This document shows, in pieces, positions 7,969 to 16,719 of a stretch of 32,371 nt of DNA. Source of the DNA: Acidobacteriota bacterium (GTDB taxonomy: Bacteria > Acidobacteriota > Terriglobia > Terriglobales > Acidobacteriaceae); contig JAJYFA010000026.1 of NCBI GenBank assembly GCA_021790995.1, positions 1 to 32,371 on the forward strand, read 5' to 3'. Under the pieces are notes generated by a model, which saw only the letters and a program-made list of their open reading frames with translations, was not told where the DNA came from and made no database searches. Position 1 is the stretch's first letter. Each line of letters starts with the position of its first letter. The translations under genes were made by a program, and so were the position numbers.

Positions 7969-8694
7969 TCAGACGCGATCGTCGGGAAAGGTTCCGACAG
8001 ATTCGCCGGGCGCCACGAGTTGCCCGGCGAGGACAATGGCGTGGGTAGCGATGTGAGCGCCTACGCCGATCGTCGTCGGTTCAAGGCGGACTTTGTTGTA
8101 GTCGTGCGGATCGTGCCAGTGGGAAAAGATGCGCGAAAAGGAACCGATAACGGCGTTGCTGCCGATCGAGATGCCGCCGCGATCGTTGATCAAGGCGCCC
8201 TGGCGAATCGTGACGCCATCGCCGATCGAGAGGTTGTAGCCATACGTAAGTTCGACACCGTGGTAGATCTTCACGCCCGTGCCGACGTGCTCGAAGATAT
8301 GCCGGGCCAACATGCAGCGAAAACGCAGCCCCAGCCAGTGGTTGAGGCCGATGGGCGAGCGGTCGAACATCTGCCAGAACCAGAGCAGCGGCTTGCGGCG
8401 CGCTAGGCGTTCGCGATCGACTTCGGCATAGTGCTCAGCTTCCAGAGTGACGTTTTGCGGATCGAGCGAAAGATGGACCACGTTGCCCGGCAACTCCGAG
8501 GTCAGCGTGAGATTGAGTTTTCCGCCGTGGGGGCGCCCCAGATAAAGCTGGTAGAGCTGGTCGCGCACAATCTCGCTGCGCCGCTCCGGAGAACCGTGGC
8601 GGGCGAATTCGTCGTCGAGAAACTGAAGCCAGCGGCGGTAGATCTCTTCGGCTTCGGGCGTCGGGCGGGGTGCGTGACTTTCAGGGGCGGCCAT
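7969..8694 (-). CDS. Left-handed beta-helix (hexapeptide repeat) acyltransferase-like protein
   Basis: The 241-aa product has an N-terminal region of about 110 residues with no recognised domain. A hexapeptide-repeat beta-helix follows from about 130: GVKIYHGVELTYGYNLSIGD, VTIRQGALI, GISIGSNAVIGSFS, TTIGVGAHIATHAIVLAG. This resembles the maltose/galactoside and serine O-acetyltransferases (CoA-dependent acyl transfer). The histidine in SHWHDPH is where such enzymes often place the catalytic base, but I cannot confirm it. The acceptor substrate is unknown. The gene lies between yidC and comM on the same strand, about 160 nt after yidC, and nothing nearby indicates a pathway. No clear ribosome site precedes the ATG at 8694. 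Confidence 0.75.
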   Translation of the reverse strand: MAAPESHAPRPTPEAEEIYRRWLQFLDDEFARHGSPERRSEIVRDQLYQLYLGRPHGGKLNLTLTSELPGNVVHLSLDPQNVTLEAEHYAEVDRERLARRKPLLWFWQMFDRSPIGLNHWLGLRFRCMLARHIFEHVGTGVKIYHGVELTYGYNLSIGDGVTIRQGALINDRGGISIGSNAVIGSFSRIFSHWHDPHDYNKVRLEPTTIGVGAHIATHAIVLAGQLVAPGESVGTFPDDRV

Positions 8695-8746
8695 GACTCA
8701 GACGATAGAACAGAAACCGCGGACTAGGGAATAGGGGCAAGAGAGA

Positions 8747-8804
8747 GGATTCAGGCGCCAGGCCTCAGGGATCGGTGAACGCCGAGCCAGGAGCCAGGAA
8801 TCAG
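8747..8804. repeat. Copy of the dispersed TCAGGGATCAGG-type spacer repeat
   Basis: The spacer downstream of yidC reads AGGATTCAGG, CCTCAGGGATC and CCAGGAATCAGC in tandem. It is the most degenerate of four copies (others at 13628, 14848 and 18341). It runs into a near-perfect hairpin, AGGAATCAGCA with TGCTGACTCCT, around 8797-8824. Confidence 0.5.
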
Positions 8805-8857
8805 CACGCGAGTTGCTGACTCCTGAAACCCGTCTCTACTTCCGCACCAGGCTTTCG

Positions 8858-10681
8858 CTACTTTTTCCTTGCGGCGCGGCGGGCGGCGATGGCGTGCATC
8901 TCGCGGCCCCAGTGCGAGCGATTAATGCCGATCTGCATCGCCAGCATGATCAGGTTGCCGGTGCCCCAGTAGAGCGCCAGCCCCGAGGGATAGTGCAGCA
9001 GCATGAACCCGAAGAAGAGGGGCATGATGAAAGCCATCATGCGCCGCTGCGCGGGATCCATGCCGGGCGAGGGCGTGATGTATTGCGTGAAGAACATGCT
9101 CACGATGATGAAGATGGGGAGAATGTAGGTCGGGTCGGGCTGCGAGAGATCGGGCAGCCACAACCAGTGCGCCTGGCGCAGTTCCACCGCGTTCAGCAGG
9201 ACGCGAAAGTAAGGCCACAGGAGCAGCATCGGAATCATCATGGGCAGGCAACTGCCGTACATGTTGACGCCTTCGGCCTTGTAAAGCGCCATCATCTCGG
9301 TGTTCATCTCAGCCTTCTTGGGGTCGTTCATCTTCAGATGCGCGTAGCGCTTCTTGATGGCGTCGGCCTTGGGCTGAATGCGCATCATCTTCAGGGAAGA
9401 CCTGGTGGCCGTGATACGCGTGGGCAGCAGAGTCAGGTTCAGGATCACCGTGGAAAGGATGATGGCCCATCCCCAGTTTCCGATGCCGTGCGTGACGATG
9501 AAGCGAAGCATCAGATAGAGCGGTTTGGCGATGAAGGCCCACCAGCCGAAGTCGATGAGCGGATCGAGGGATGGCCCATCCAGTTTGCCGTCAGGGCCCG
9601 TGGCATGAATGGACTTGAGCAGATCGGTCGCCTTGGGTCCGGCAAACAAGCGCACGCGCGTAAGCCCGCTGGTGTCGCCGATGGCGAGGCCGAGCACGTC
9701 GGCCGGAGTCTTTTTACTGCTGGGATCGGAGGGGGTGTTCGGCAGTTCGATCGCGTTGTGCAGCGTGACAAGAGTGGTGCGATCGGGCACAGTGGGCAAA
9801 AACGCCGCGGCGAAATACTGATCCATGATGCCGGCATACTGATACGGCTCATCGATGGTGTTGTTGCCGCTGACTTTGGCCGCGGTCAGCGTATCCGACT
9901 TGCCGCCGATGGACCAGGCAAAGAATGAGGGGGTTCGTCCCTGCGACGGCATCATCCCCGTCTGATGGAACTCTTCCATGTCGCCGAGGCCGGCAGGCCA
10001 CTCGACGAGCGCGCGCACCGGCTGGCCGTTGCGCTTCACCTGTGTTTCGATGGTAATGACGTAGGTCGCGTCGAAGCGGAAGGTCTTGACGGCATCAACT
10101 CCATTCGACGCGTAGTGAAAGGTAATTGCCGTGGGTGCAAGCAGAACCCCCGTCGCCACGGGTTGTGCTCCGCTGTAACTGATCTGGTAGAGCGCGTCGT
10201 TAAGCTGCTTGGTGAGTGCAGGCTCGTAAGTGAAGAGCGCGAGTGGAAGCCCGAAGCGGGTGGCTGCCTCCGGCTGCACCAGGTCCAGGGGCTTGCCCGC
10301 GGAGTCTTTGTACTTCTTCAGAATCCAGTGCTCGACCTGCGCGCCACGATTGGTGAAGACGATCTTGTAGAACTCGTTTTCGACTGTCGTGGTGGACTCA
10401 GCCGCGGCCGAGATCCGCGGTGTAGCCGCGGGTGCAGATGCCGAAGCGGCAGTGGCCGGGCCTTGGCCCTGCGCCGCCGAAGCAGCGTTAGAAGAGGACG
10501 CGACAGAATGGGACTGCGTCTGCGCGGGCGTCTGCTGGCTCGGCTTGGGCTTTGCAAAAAAGAACTGGTAGCCAAGAATGGCTGCCATAGCCATCAACAT
10601 GAAGGCCATGGTGGAGCGCATATCGCCTCCGCCACCGCCTGAGCCCTGCGACTGAAGATTGGGATTCTGAATTTCGGGCAA
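8858..10681 (-). CDS. yidC: Membrane protein insertase YidC
   Basis: YidC inserts and folds inner-membrane proteins, alone or with SecYEG. The product is 607 aa from a TTG at 10681, preceded by AGGA about eight bases upstream. It starts as related YidC proteins do (LPEIQNPNLQSQ, L translated as Met). A GTG at 10726 is possible but lies only 5 nt after the yidD stop with poor ribosome-site spacing. An N-terminal membrane anchor (MRSTMAFMLMAMAAILGYQF) is followed by an alanine/serine-rich linker. The large periplasmic beta-sandwich domain comes next. The conserved insertase core has five membrane segments, from IAKPLYLMLRFIVTHGIGNW to YPSGLALYWGTGNLIMLAMQ, with the hydrophilic-groove arginine region PTRITATRSS. 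The tail is basic (HAIAARRAARKK), suited to ribosome contact. Confidence 0.97.
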   Translation of the reverse strand: MPEIQNPNLQSQGSGGGGGDMRSTMAFMLMAMAAILGYQFFFAKPKPSQQTPAQTQSHSVASSSNAASAAQGQGPATAASASAPAATPRISAAAESTTTVENEFYKIVFTNRGAQVEHWILKKYKDSAGKPLDLVQPEAATRFGLPLALFTYEPALTKQLNDALYQISYSGAQPVATGVLLAPTAITFHYASNGVDAVKTFRFDATYVITIETQVKRNGQPVRALVEWPAGLGDMEEFHQTGMMPSQGRTPSFFAWSIGGKSDTLTAAKVSGNNTIDEPYQYAGIMDQYFAAAFLPTVPDRTTLVTLHNAIELPNTPSDPSSKKTPADVLGLAIGDTSGLTRVRLFAGPKATDLLKSIHATGPDGKLDGPSLDPLIDFGWWAFIAKPLYLMLRFIVTHGIGNWGWAIILSTVILNLTLLPTRITATRSSLKMMRIQPKADAIKKRYAHLKMNDPKKAEMNTEMMALYKAEGVNMYGSCLPMMIPMLLLWPYFRVLLNAVELRQAHWLWLPDLSQPDPTYILPIFIIVSMFFTQYITPSPGMDPAQRRMMAFIMPLFFGFMLLHYPSGLALYWGTGNLIMLAMQIGINRSHWGREMHAIAARRAARKK

Positions 10682-10731
10682 AGGATACGTCCTATCGTTT
10701 GGGAATGACAGCCTTTTGGCCGCCACTTCCT

Positions 10732-11019
10732 CTATGGTAATGGTTCGCGGGCAGGGGGAACGGGCCGGGGGGACGCCGGAGAGTCAGGCCGGCTTAGCGG
10801 AGGAACTGGATCGAGACCGCCGGGCGTAAAGGGATGGCAGCGCACCAGACGCCACGCCGCCAGCGCGCAACCCCGCAAGGGACCGTGCGTCGCAATGGCG
10901 ATGGATGCGTACTCGGAGCAGGTGGGAATGAACTTGCACCGGCCAGGACTCAGCGTATGCAGCGCGGGCGAAAGCCAGCGGCGATAGAACGCGAGAAGTG
11001 CAAGCAGAATGCGCGTCAT
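10732..11019 (-). CDS. yidD: Membrane protein insertion efficiency factor YidD
   Basis: The 95-aa product has the YidD core [35 protein letters not shown] and the following [24 protein letters not shown] with its conserved cysteines. YidD is a small membrane-associated protein that assists YidC-dependent insertion. The start ATG overlaps the rnpA stop as ATGA (11016-11019), so the two are translationally coupled. The C-terminal tail is proline-rich and ends a few bases before yidC. Confidence 0.95.
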   Translation of the reverse strand: MTRILLALLAFYRRWLSPALHTLSPGRCKFIPTCSEYASIAIATHGPLRGCALAAWRLVRCHPFTPGGLDPVPPLSRPDSPASPRPVPPAREPLP

Positions 11020-11459
11020 GATCCAAGTTGCTCGGCAGGCGATCGAAACCCGTGCAAGGCCTCGCTCTGGGCCAGATCCCCCGCCTGTTTCAGAATACGC
11101 ACGATCTCCGCCTCAAGTTGCGCAAATTCCATCGTGAGCACGGTGCGGCGGGGATGCAGAATGAGATCGAACCCCCTGGGCAGCAGTTCGACGTGACGGC
11201 GCAAGACTTCCTTCATCCGGCGCTTGATGCGGTTGCGTTCGGTGGCTTTGCCCAAAACCTTGCCGACGGTGAGACCGACGCGCGGCCCGCCCGGAAGAAT
11301 CGAGCCCTGCTTTGCACACGTCTGCGGCGCCAGGAACCAGCTCATCGAGGTGGATTGCCGTTTGCGCGCAGCCGCATAGGCGCGCTGATAGTCGGCGTGC
11401 TTGCGCAGACGCGCTGCCGCCAAAGTCTGGCGTTGAGCAGGTCTGGAAACTGGGTTCAT
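11016..11459 (-). CDS. rnpA: Ribonuclease P protein component
   Basis: RnpA is the protein cofactor of RNase P, which removes the 5' leader from pre-tRNA. The 147-aa protein has the family signature in [15 protein letters not shown], preceded by the [13 protein letters not shown] strand-helix and the FDLILHPRR segment. The N-terminus is extended and basic ([20 protein letters not shown]). It sits between rpmH (70 nt upstream) and yidD (4-nt overlap), the classical gene order. Confidence 0.96.
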   Translation of the reverse strand: MNPVSRPAQRQTLAAARLRKHADYQRAYAAARKRQSTSMSWFLAPQTCAKQGSILPGGPRVGLTVGKVLGKATERNRIKRRMKEVLRRHVELLPRGFDLILHPRRTVLTMEFAQLEAEIVRILKQAGDLAQSEALHGFRSPAEQLGS

Positions 11460-11528
11460 GAGGAAGACTCGAGGAAGTACGGCTTCGCTCGGCTGCGCAG
11501 TGCGCTCGAAGGCGAGCGCCGGGCGAAG

Positions 11529-11684
11529 CTAGTCGCGGAATCCTGCGCTGACCGAGACGCGCTTGCGGCCCGCGGCGCGACGGCGGCTGAGCACGGCGGC
11601 GCCGGACTTGGTCTTCATGCGCGCCCGAAAGCCGTGCTTTTTCACGCGGCTGCGGCGGTTGGGTTGAAATGTACGTTTGGGCAT
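11529..11684 (-). CDS. rpmH: Ribosomal protein bL34
   Basis: Reading the minus strand by hand from ATG 11684 gives a 51-aa highly basic protein, [20 protein letters not shown]..., with the diagnostic L34 pattern ([31 protein letters not shown]). The ATG is preceded by AGGAG nine bases upstream. It is a structural protein of the large ribosomal subunit, transcribed divergently from dnaA and heading the rnpA-yidD-yidC cluster. Confidence 0.97.
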   Translation of the reverse strand: MPKRTFQPNRRSRVKKHGFRARMKTKSGAAVLSRRRAAGRKRVSVSAGFRD

Positions 11685-11734
11685 CGTGACCCGCTCCTGT
11701 TTCTCAAAAAGATCTGCCTGTAGTCGACTTTTTG

Positions 11735-11763
11735 AGTATATCGCAGGCGGAGTTCAGAATCCA
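11735..11763 (-). promoter_or_regulatory. Candidate rpmH promoter
   Basis: On the minus strand TGGATT (11758-11763) is followed by a 17-nt spacer and TATACT (11735-11740). The -10 is strong and the -35 weak. One arm of the 9-bp inverted repeat overlaps the -10, so that repeat would lie at the start of the rpmH leader. Confidence 0.5.
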
Positions 11764-11822
11764 GCGCCACGGCGCGATGGCGCTGGATCAAGATAAGATC
11801 GATCGAGACCGCAATTCATTCT

Positions 11823-11836
11823 GCGAAACGTTTCGC
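11823..11836. promoter_or_regulatory. 14-bp perfect palindrome, LacI-operator-like
   Basis: GCGAAACGTTTCGC is a perfect palindrome with a central CG, the form typical of operators bound by LacI-family dimers. It does not match the parS consensus (GTTTCACGTGAAAC). It lies in the rpmH-dnaA spacer. No LacI-family gene occurs in the window. Confidence 0.5.
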
Positions 11837-11954
11837 GGCGAACTTCGGCGTGATATTCTCGCGGTAACATTACCAAAGCAACGTGGAATCGATGCTACTT
11901 TCACCATGCCTGGTGCAACTTTTCGTGAGGCAAGAAAGTTATGTGAAAGAGGCA

Positions 11955-11982
11955 TTGCAACGGGGTCAAGATGTGCTACTAT
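11955..11982 (+). promoter_or_regulatory. Candidate dnaA promoter
   Basis: TTGCAA (11955-11960), a 16-nt spacer and TACTAT (11977-11982) form a moderate sigma-70-like promoter directed at dnaA. This gives a leader of about 230 nt. Confidence 0.3.
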
Positions 11983-12218
11983 CGGGACCGATCAGGAAAT
12001 TTCGTTTGAGGTTTCAACGATCCCGCGTTTGAGTTTCATTCAAGAAAGCTCCCAGGGTCGAAAGTCTTAGGGAGCGCATCAGCTACGGACAGGTAACCGG
12101 TCGCCGGTAAGTGAGCGGAAAGCACTGAGCTTTGCGTGCCGGGGGACCTTCGCCTGAAAGCTGTATTTGCGACCGCCGGGCACACTAGGCCGCTGGCGGT
12201 TGAGGCAAGGATTGTACG

Positions 12219-13625
<1,407 letters not shown>

Positions 13626-13627
13626 GA

Positions 13628-13663
13628 GCAGGATTCAGGGATCAGGTGTCAGTGGTCAGAGGG
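13628..13663. repeat. Copy of the dispersed TCAGGGATCAGG-type spacer repeat
   Basis: GGATTCAGGGATCAGG is followed by GTGTCAGTGGTCAGAGGG, directly after the dnaA stop codon. It matches the repeats at 14848 and 18341 in sequence and in its position right after a stop. Confidence 0.6.
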
Positions 13664-13678
13664 ATGGATGACTTTGCT

Positions 13679-13730
13679 GTCCTGAGCGAGGCCGCTGCGG
13701 CGACCGAGTCGAAGGATCTGCATTTGCTGT
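13679..13730. repeat. Second intergenic repeat type (CCTGAGCGAG...GAAGGATCTGCATTT)
   Basis: CCTGAGCGAG (13681-13690) and GTCGAAGGATCTGCATTTGC (13709-13728) resemble a short intergenic repeat I recall from many bacterial genomes (TCCTGAGCGAAG...GAAGGATCT). Here about 18 nt are inserted between the two halves. Only one copy is in this window, so calling it a repeat relies on recall. Confidence 0.4.
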
Positions 13731-13814
13731 TCACGATTCCGGTCACAACGTAAAATTTCCTATCCCATCCATTTCCGAACGGCAACCTCGCGCCGGGGAG
13801 CGCATCCAAAAGCC

Positions 13815-14843
13815 ATGGAATATCGCCTTCTGGGAGGCTCCGGCCTCAAAGTCTCCGCACTGAGTTTTGGCACTGCGACCTTTGGCGGCGCCAACGAGTT
13901 TTTCAAAGGCTTCGGCGCAACCGAGGTCGACGAGGCGCGGCGTCTCATCGACATCTGCCTTGATGCCGGTGTGAATCTCTTCGACACCGCCAACGGCTAC
14001 TCTGACGGCCGCTCCGAGGAGATTCTGGGCAAGGCGCTCGCGGGCAAACGCGATCGAGTGCTCATCTCCACCAAGTTGGGATTTCCTGCCGGTCCCGGCC
14101 CGAATGAAGAAGGCTCTTCGCGCTACCATCTGCGCCGCGCACTCGAGGATAGTTTGCGGCGGCTCGGTACCGACTACGTCGACATCTACCACCTGCACGG
14201 CTTCGATGCGCTGACGCCGATCGAAGAGGTGCAGCAGACACTCCATCAGTTTGTGCGCGAGGGCAAGGTGCGCTATATCGCCTGCTCGAACTTCTCCGGC
14301 TGGCACCTGATGAAATCCCTTGCCGTGGCTGACCGTTACGGCTGGACGCGCTTTGTCGCGCACCAGTTGTACTACTCGCTGCTGGGCCGCGAATACGAGT
14401 GGGAACTGATGCCGCTCGCGCTCGATCAAAAGGTCGGCGCGCTCATCTGGAGCCCGCTTGGCTGGGGACGCCTGACCGGCAGGATCCGCCGTGGGCACCC
14501 GTTGCCCACGGTAAGCCGCCTGCACTCGATCGCCGACGCCGGGCCGGCAGTTCCGGATGAGCACCTCTACCGAGTGGTCGATGCGCTCGATGCCGCGGCT
14601 GCGGAGACTGGGAGAACCGTTCCTCAGGTGGCGCTCAACTGGCTGCTGCAGCGGCCCACGGTTTCGTCTGTCATCATTGGCGCGCGCAACGAAGAGCAAC
14701 TGCGCCAGAACCTGGGCGCTGCCGGCTGGAATCTTACGGCTGCCCAGGTAGCGGAGCTGGACAAGGCCAGCGCCGTCGAGCCGGTATACCCCTACTGGCA
14801 CCAGCGCAAATTCTTCTCAGGCCGGAACCCGCTGCCAGTGTGA
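13815..14843 (+). CDS. Aldo/keto reductase
   Basis: The 342-aa (alpha/beta)8-barrel NADPH-dependent oxidoreductase begins MEYRLLGGSGLKVSALSFGT. The catalytic tetrad is visible: D57 and Y62 in NLFDTANGYSDG, K87 in LISTKLGF, and H128 in YVDIYHLHGFD. The cofactor-binding C-terminal segment VSSVIIGARNEEQLRQNLGA is also present. The family reduces aldehydes and ketones, or oxidises sugars and alcohols. The sequence resembles the YajO/Tas-like group, but the substrate cannot be deduced. It stands alone on the plus strand after dnaA, with its own short spacer, and converges with the carbonic-anhydrase-like gene. Confidence 0.95.
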   Translation: MEYRLLGGSGLKVSALSFGTATFGGANEFFKGFGATEVDEARRLIDICLDAGVNLFDTANGYSDGRSEEILGKALAGKRDRVLISTKLGFPAGPGPNEEGSSRYHLRRALEDSLRRLGTDYVDIYHLHGFDALTPIEEVQQTLHQFVREGKVRYIACSNFSGWHLMKSLAVADRYGWTRFVAHQLYYSLLGREYEWELMPLALDQKVGALIWSPLGWGRLTGRIRRGHPLPTVSRLHSIADAGPAVPDEHLYRVVDALDAAAAETGRTVPQVALNWLLQRPTVSSVIIGARNEEQLRQNLGAAGWNLTAAQVAELDKASAVEPVYPYWHQRKFFSGRNPLPV

Positions 14844-14847
14844 GAAG

Positions 14848-14873
14848 CAGGGTTCAGGTTTCAGGGGTCAGCG
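14848..14873. repeat. Copy of the dispersed TCAGGGATCAGG-type spacer repeat
   Basis: CAGGGTTCAGGTTTCAGGGG and TCAGCGG begin a few bases after the aldo/keto reductase stop. It is the third copy of the degenerate repeat. Confidence 0.55.
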
Positions 14874-14890
14874 GAAAATTCACGATTCTT

Positions 14891-14922
14891 AGTTCGCAGT
14901 GGGGACAAGGAAACTGCGAACT
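14891..14922. terminator. Hairpin between convergent genes
   Basis: AGTTCGCAGT (14891-14900) and ACTGCGAACT (14913-14922) form a perfect 10-bp stem with a 12-nt loop. It lies between the convergent aldo/keto reductase and carbonic-anhydrase-like genes and overlaps the stop codon of the latter. There is no T-run on either side, so if it terminates transcription it may do so together with Rho. Confidence 0.4.
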
Positions 14923-15454
14923 ACGAGCCGCCAACGATCCGCGGCGGATCGTTGCGGTAGATCTCCACATAATCCAGGTAATTCTGTGCGTATTCGCGGA
15001 TCAGTTCGCGGTCTTTGTCAGCGAGTTCGCGGCGGAGTTTCGCGGGAACCCCGGCCCAGAGCGTGCGCGGGGGCACGACCGTATGCTCTGGGACCACAGC
15101 CCCGGCAGCGATAATCGAACCCTCGCCGATGCGACTGCCGTTGAGCACGCGCGCCCCCATGCCGATGATGCACATATCCTCCACGACGCACCCATGCACC
15201 GTGGCGTTATGGCCGATGGTCACCCAGTCGCCCACAATGACGGGATAGAGGTTGCGCTGGCCGTGAAGGACGCAACAGTCCTGCACGTTGGAGCAGGAGC
15301 CGACGCGAATCGAGTTCACGTCGCCGCGCAGGACGGCGTTCATCCAGACGGAGGCGCGCTCGCCGATCGTGACATCCCCGATAATCTGTGCCGAGACGTC
15401 AATGTAACAACTGGGGTGGATCTGGGGCGAGTGGCCGTGGTAGGTTCGGATCAT
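14921..15454 (-). CDS. Gamma-carbonic-anhydrase-like hexapeptide protein
   Basis: The 177-aa left-handed beta-helix protein is of the gamma-carbonic anhydrase/YrdA/PaaY group. Hexapeptide turns run from about 10 to 130 (QIIGDVTIGERASVWMNAVLRGDVNS in pieces, VIVGDWVTIGHNATVHGCV, CIIGMGARVLNGSRIG). The three zinc-ligand histidines appear conserved as H64 (VLHG), H82 and H87 (GHNATVHG), matching the spacing in archaeal Cam. A helix at the C-terminus (LRRELADKDRELIREYAQNYLDY) packs in the trimer. Activity cannot be assumed, since many family members lack measurable carbonic anhydrase activity. It is monocistronic, with its own promoter region facing rpsU. Confidence 0.9.
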   Translation of the reverse strand: MIRTYHGHSPQIHPSCYIDVSAQIIGDVTIGERASVWMNAVLRGDVNSIRVGSCSNVQDCCVLHGQRNLYPVIVGDWVTIGHNATVHGCVVEDMCIIGMGARVLNGSRIGEGSIIAAGAVVPEHTVVPPRTLWAGVPAKLRRELADKDRELIREYAQNYLDYVEIYRNDPPRIVGGS

Positions 15455-15596
15455 TTTCGACTCTCGTTAAGAGTGTAATCGCGCGCCGGATATTTCCTGG
15501 GGATCCAGGCTCCCACGGCAGACGCAAAAGGATCAAGGGGCGGAAATTCCGAGTTGCGGAACCTCTTAAAAAGATTGAGTCTATGAGAGATTCATC

Positions 15597-15625
15597 TTGG
15601 CTGCCAGATCAAAGTTGGGTATGAT
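15597..15625 (+). promoter_or_regulatory. rpsU promoter
   Basis: TTGGCT (15597-15602), a 17-nt spacer and TATGAT (15620-15625) lie 39 nt upstream of the rpsU start. The ribosome site GGAGGT lies between them and the start. This is the best promoter match in the window. Confidence 0.65.
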
Positions 15626-15663
15626 GATAAAAGCCTTGCAGGCAGGTTTGGAGGTGGGAAAAC

Positions 15664-15861
15664 TTGGCTGAGGTTCGCGTTCAAGAAGGCGAACCGCTGG
15701 AAAACGCACTGCGCCGGTTCAAGCGGAAGGTACAGCAGGAGGACATTATCAAGGAAGTTAAACGTCACTCCTACTACCTGAAGCCCGGTGAGAAGCGTCG
15801 CGTCAAAGCAGCACTGGCGCGTAAGCGGAATCGTAAAAAGGCTCGCAAAGAGCAGGACTGA
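15664..15861 (+). CDS. rpsU: Ribosomal protein bS21
   Basis: The 65-aa basic protein has the S21 pattern: MAEVRVQEGEPLENALRRFK, then RKVQQEDIIKEVKRHSYYLK and PGEKRRVK-AALARKRNRKKARK. It belongs to the small ribosomal subunit and helps initiation near the anti-Shine-Dalgarno region. The start codon is TTG at 15664, fixed by GGAGGT eight bases upstream and by homology. It is a single gene with its own promoter and a structured downstream region. Confidence 0.96.
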   Translation: MAEVRVQEGEPLENALRRFKRKVQQEDIIKEVKRHSYYLKPGEKRRVKAALARKRNRKKARKEQD

Positions 15862-15884
15862 TTCATTTATCCGTTGCGAGATAG

Positions 15885-15944
15885 ACCGTTCCGGCGGCTT
15901 TCGATAGAAAGAGGAAAGCCGCCAAACCCAATAAAGAGAACGGT
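15885..15944 (+). terminator. Nested hairpin downstream of rpsU
   Basis: The inner stem GGCGGCTTTC/GAAAGCCGCC (15893-15902/15914-15923) is perfect over 10 bp. It is enclosed by outer arms ACCGTTC/GAACGGT (15885-15891/15938-15944). The position fits a terminator or a stabilising 3' structure for rpsU, but no T-run follows. Confidence 0.45.
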
Positions 15945-16128
15945 ACGGCGCTTCGGCGCAACAAACTATAGTGCTTCTTTATTTTCCGTCGATCAAAGCT
16001 TCCGCAACAATGTGGCATTGTACGGCTCATGCCGCATCATGCAGAAACCCCGCAGAACTCAGAGAAGCGCGATTGGCAGTCTAGCATGCTTTTGGCGTGT
16101 TCATTCTGCATTGTGTGCCAACCTTACG

Positions 16129-16157
16129 TTGTCTGGTGCGCAGGACTATTCTTAAAT
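16129..16157 (+). promoter_or_regulatory. Candidate promoter of the zinc-ribbon gene
   Basis: TTGTCT (16129-16134) is followed by 17 nt and TTAAAT (16152-16157). Both are 4 of 6 matches to the sigma-70 consensus with ideal spacing. Confidence 0.4.
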
Positions 16158-16286
16158 ACCGCTGATCTTTTATATGCGGTCCGGGCCCTTGTTATGCCAT
16201 AGGAAAGGAACAGGGAACCGAGACCGGCAAGTTCCTGATAGAGCCATGAGCGATGTCGGTGTGACTCCCTGTAAGGCAAGTTGGCC

Positions 16287-16601
16287 ATGGAATTCACCGA
16301 TCGTGTCATGAAGTGTGTCGATTGCGGCGCCGAATTCGTTTTTACGGCAGGCGAACAGCTCTTCTTCCACGATAAACAATTTAAAAACGACCCCAGACAC
16401 TGCAAGCAGTGCAAGGCAAAGCGTGCCCGCAATGGCCAAAGAGTGAGGCCTGAAACTCGCACAACATGCTCAGCGTGCGGGGCGGAGACGACAGTGCCTT
16501 TCAAACCGACGCAGGGCCGCCCCGTGCTTTGCCGCTCGTGCTTCCAGAAGCGGCAGGCAATGCAGCTCGCTGCCCCGGAGCCTGCCGCTGCGGATGACTG
16601 A
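16287..16601 (+). CDS. Double zinc-ribbon protein
   Basis: The 104-aa product contains two CxxC...CxxC modules. The first, MKCVDCGAEFVFTAGEQLFF followed by CKQCKAKR, looks like the small probable zinc-ribbon domain found in many bacterial proteins (the zf-trcl type). The second, CSACGAETTVPFKPTQGRPV followed by CRSCF, fits the CxxC-x17-CxxC repeat family. Each module can bind one zinc ion. Function is unknown: nucleic-acid binding or a role linked to ribosomes is a common guess for such proteins, and the neighbour rpsU is suggestive but not evidence. ATG 16287 is used; a TTG six bases earlier is also in frame. AAGG lies upstream. Confidence 0.85.
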   Translation: MEFTDRVMKCVDCGAEFVFTAGEQLFFHDKQFKNDPRHCKQCKAKRARNGQRVRPETRTTCSACGAETTVPFKPTQGRPVLCRSCFQKRQAMQLAAPEPAAADD

Positions 16602-16719
16602 AAGGCGGTGTGCCGCAGGGGTTCCGTGGACAAGCTTGCGCTCCGCGCTGGTGTGGCAATGTAGTTCGAGCAGCGCGGGTCTGGCTGACGTGGTAGTTGC
16701 CTGACCTGCCGGCCTGCTG

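Larger units (their letters stand above)
11685..12218. other. rpmH-dnaA divergent spacer rich in inverted repeats
   Basis: These 534 nt hold no supported gene. They contain the rpmH promoter, a candidate dnaA promoter and several inverted repeats: 11703-11711/11728-11736 (CTCAAAAAG/CTTTTTGAG), 11759-11769/11778-11788 (ATCCAGCGCCA/TGGCGCTGGAT), the palindrome at 11823-11836, and GCTCCC/GGGAGC (12048-12053/12070-12075). The position suggests a possible replication origin. However, only one 9-mer one mismatch from TTWTNCACA was found (TGTGAAAGA, 11942-11950), so a DnaA-box cluster is not visible. Confidence 0.6.
15862..16286. other. Spacer between rpsU and the zinc-ribbon gene
   Basis: No supported gene lies in these 425 nt. 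They contain a nested inverted repeat after rpsU (15885-15944), a small hairpin ACAATG-TGG-CATTGT near 16007, and a promoter-like pair at 16129-16157 that would serve the zinc-ribbon gene with a leader of about 120 nt. Confidence 0.5.

Noticed and set aside
11823-11836. parS centromere site
   Set aside because: The palindrome GCGAAACGTTTCGC lacks the CACGTG core of parS, and no parA/parB is nearby.
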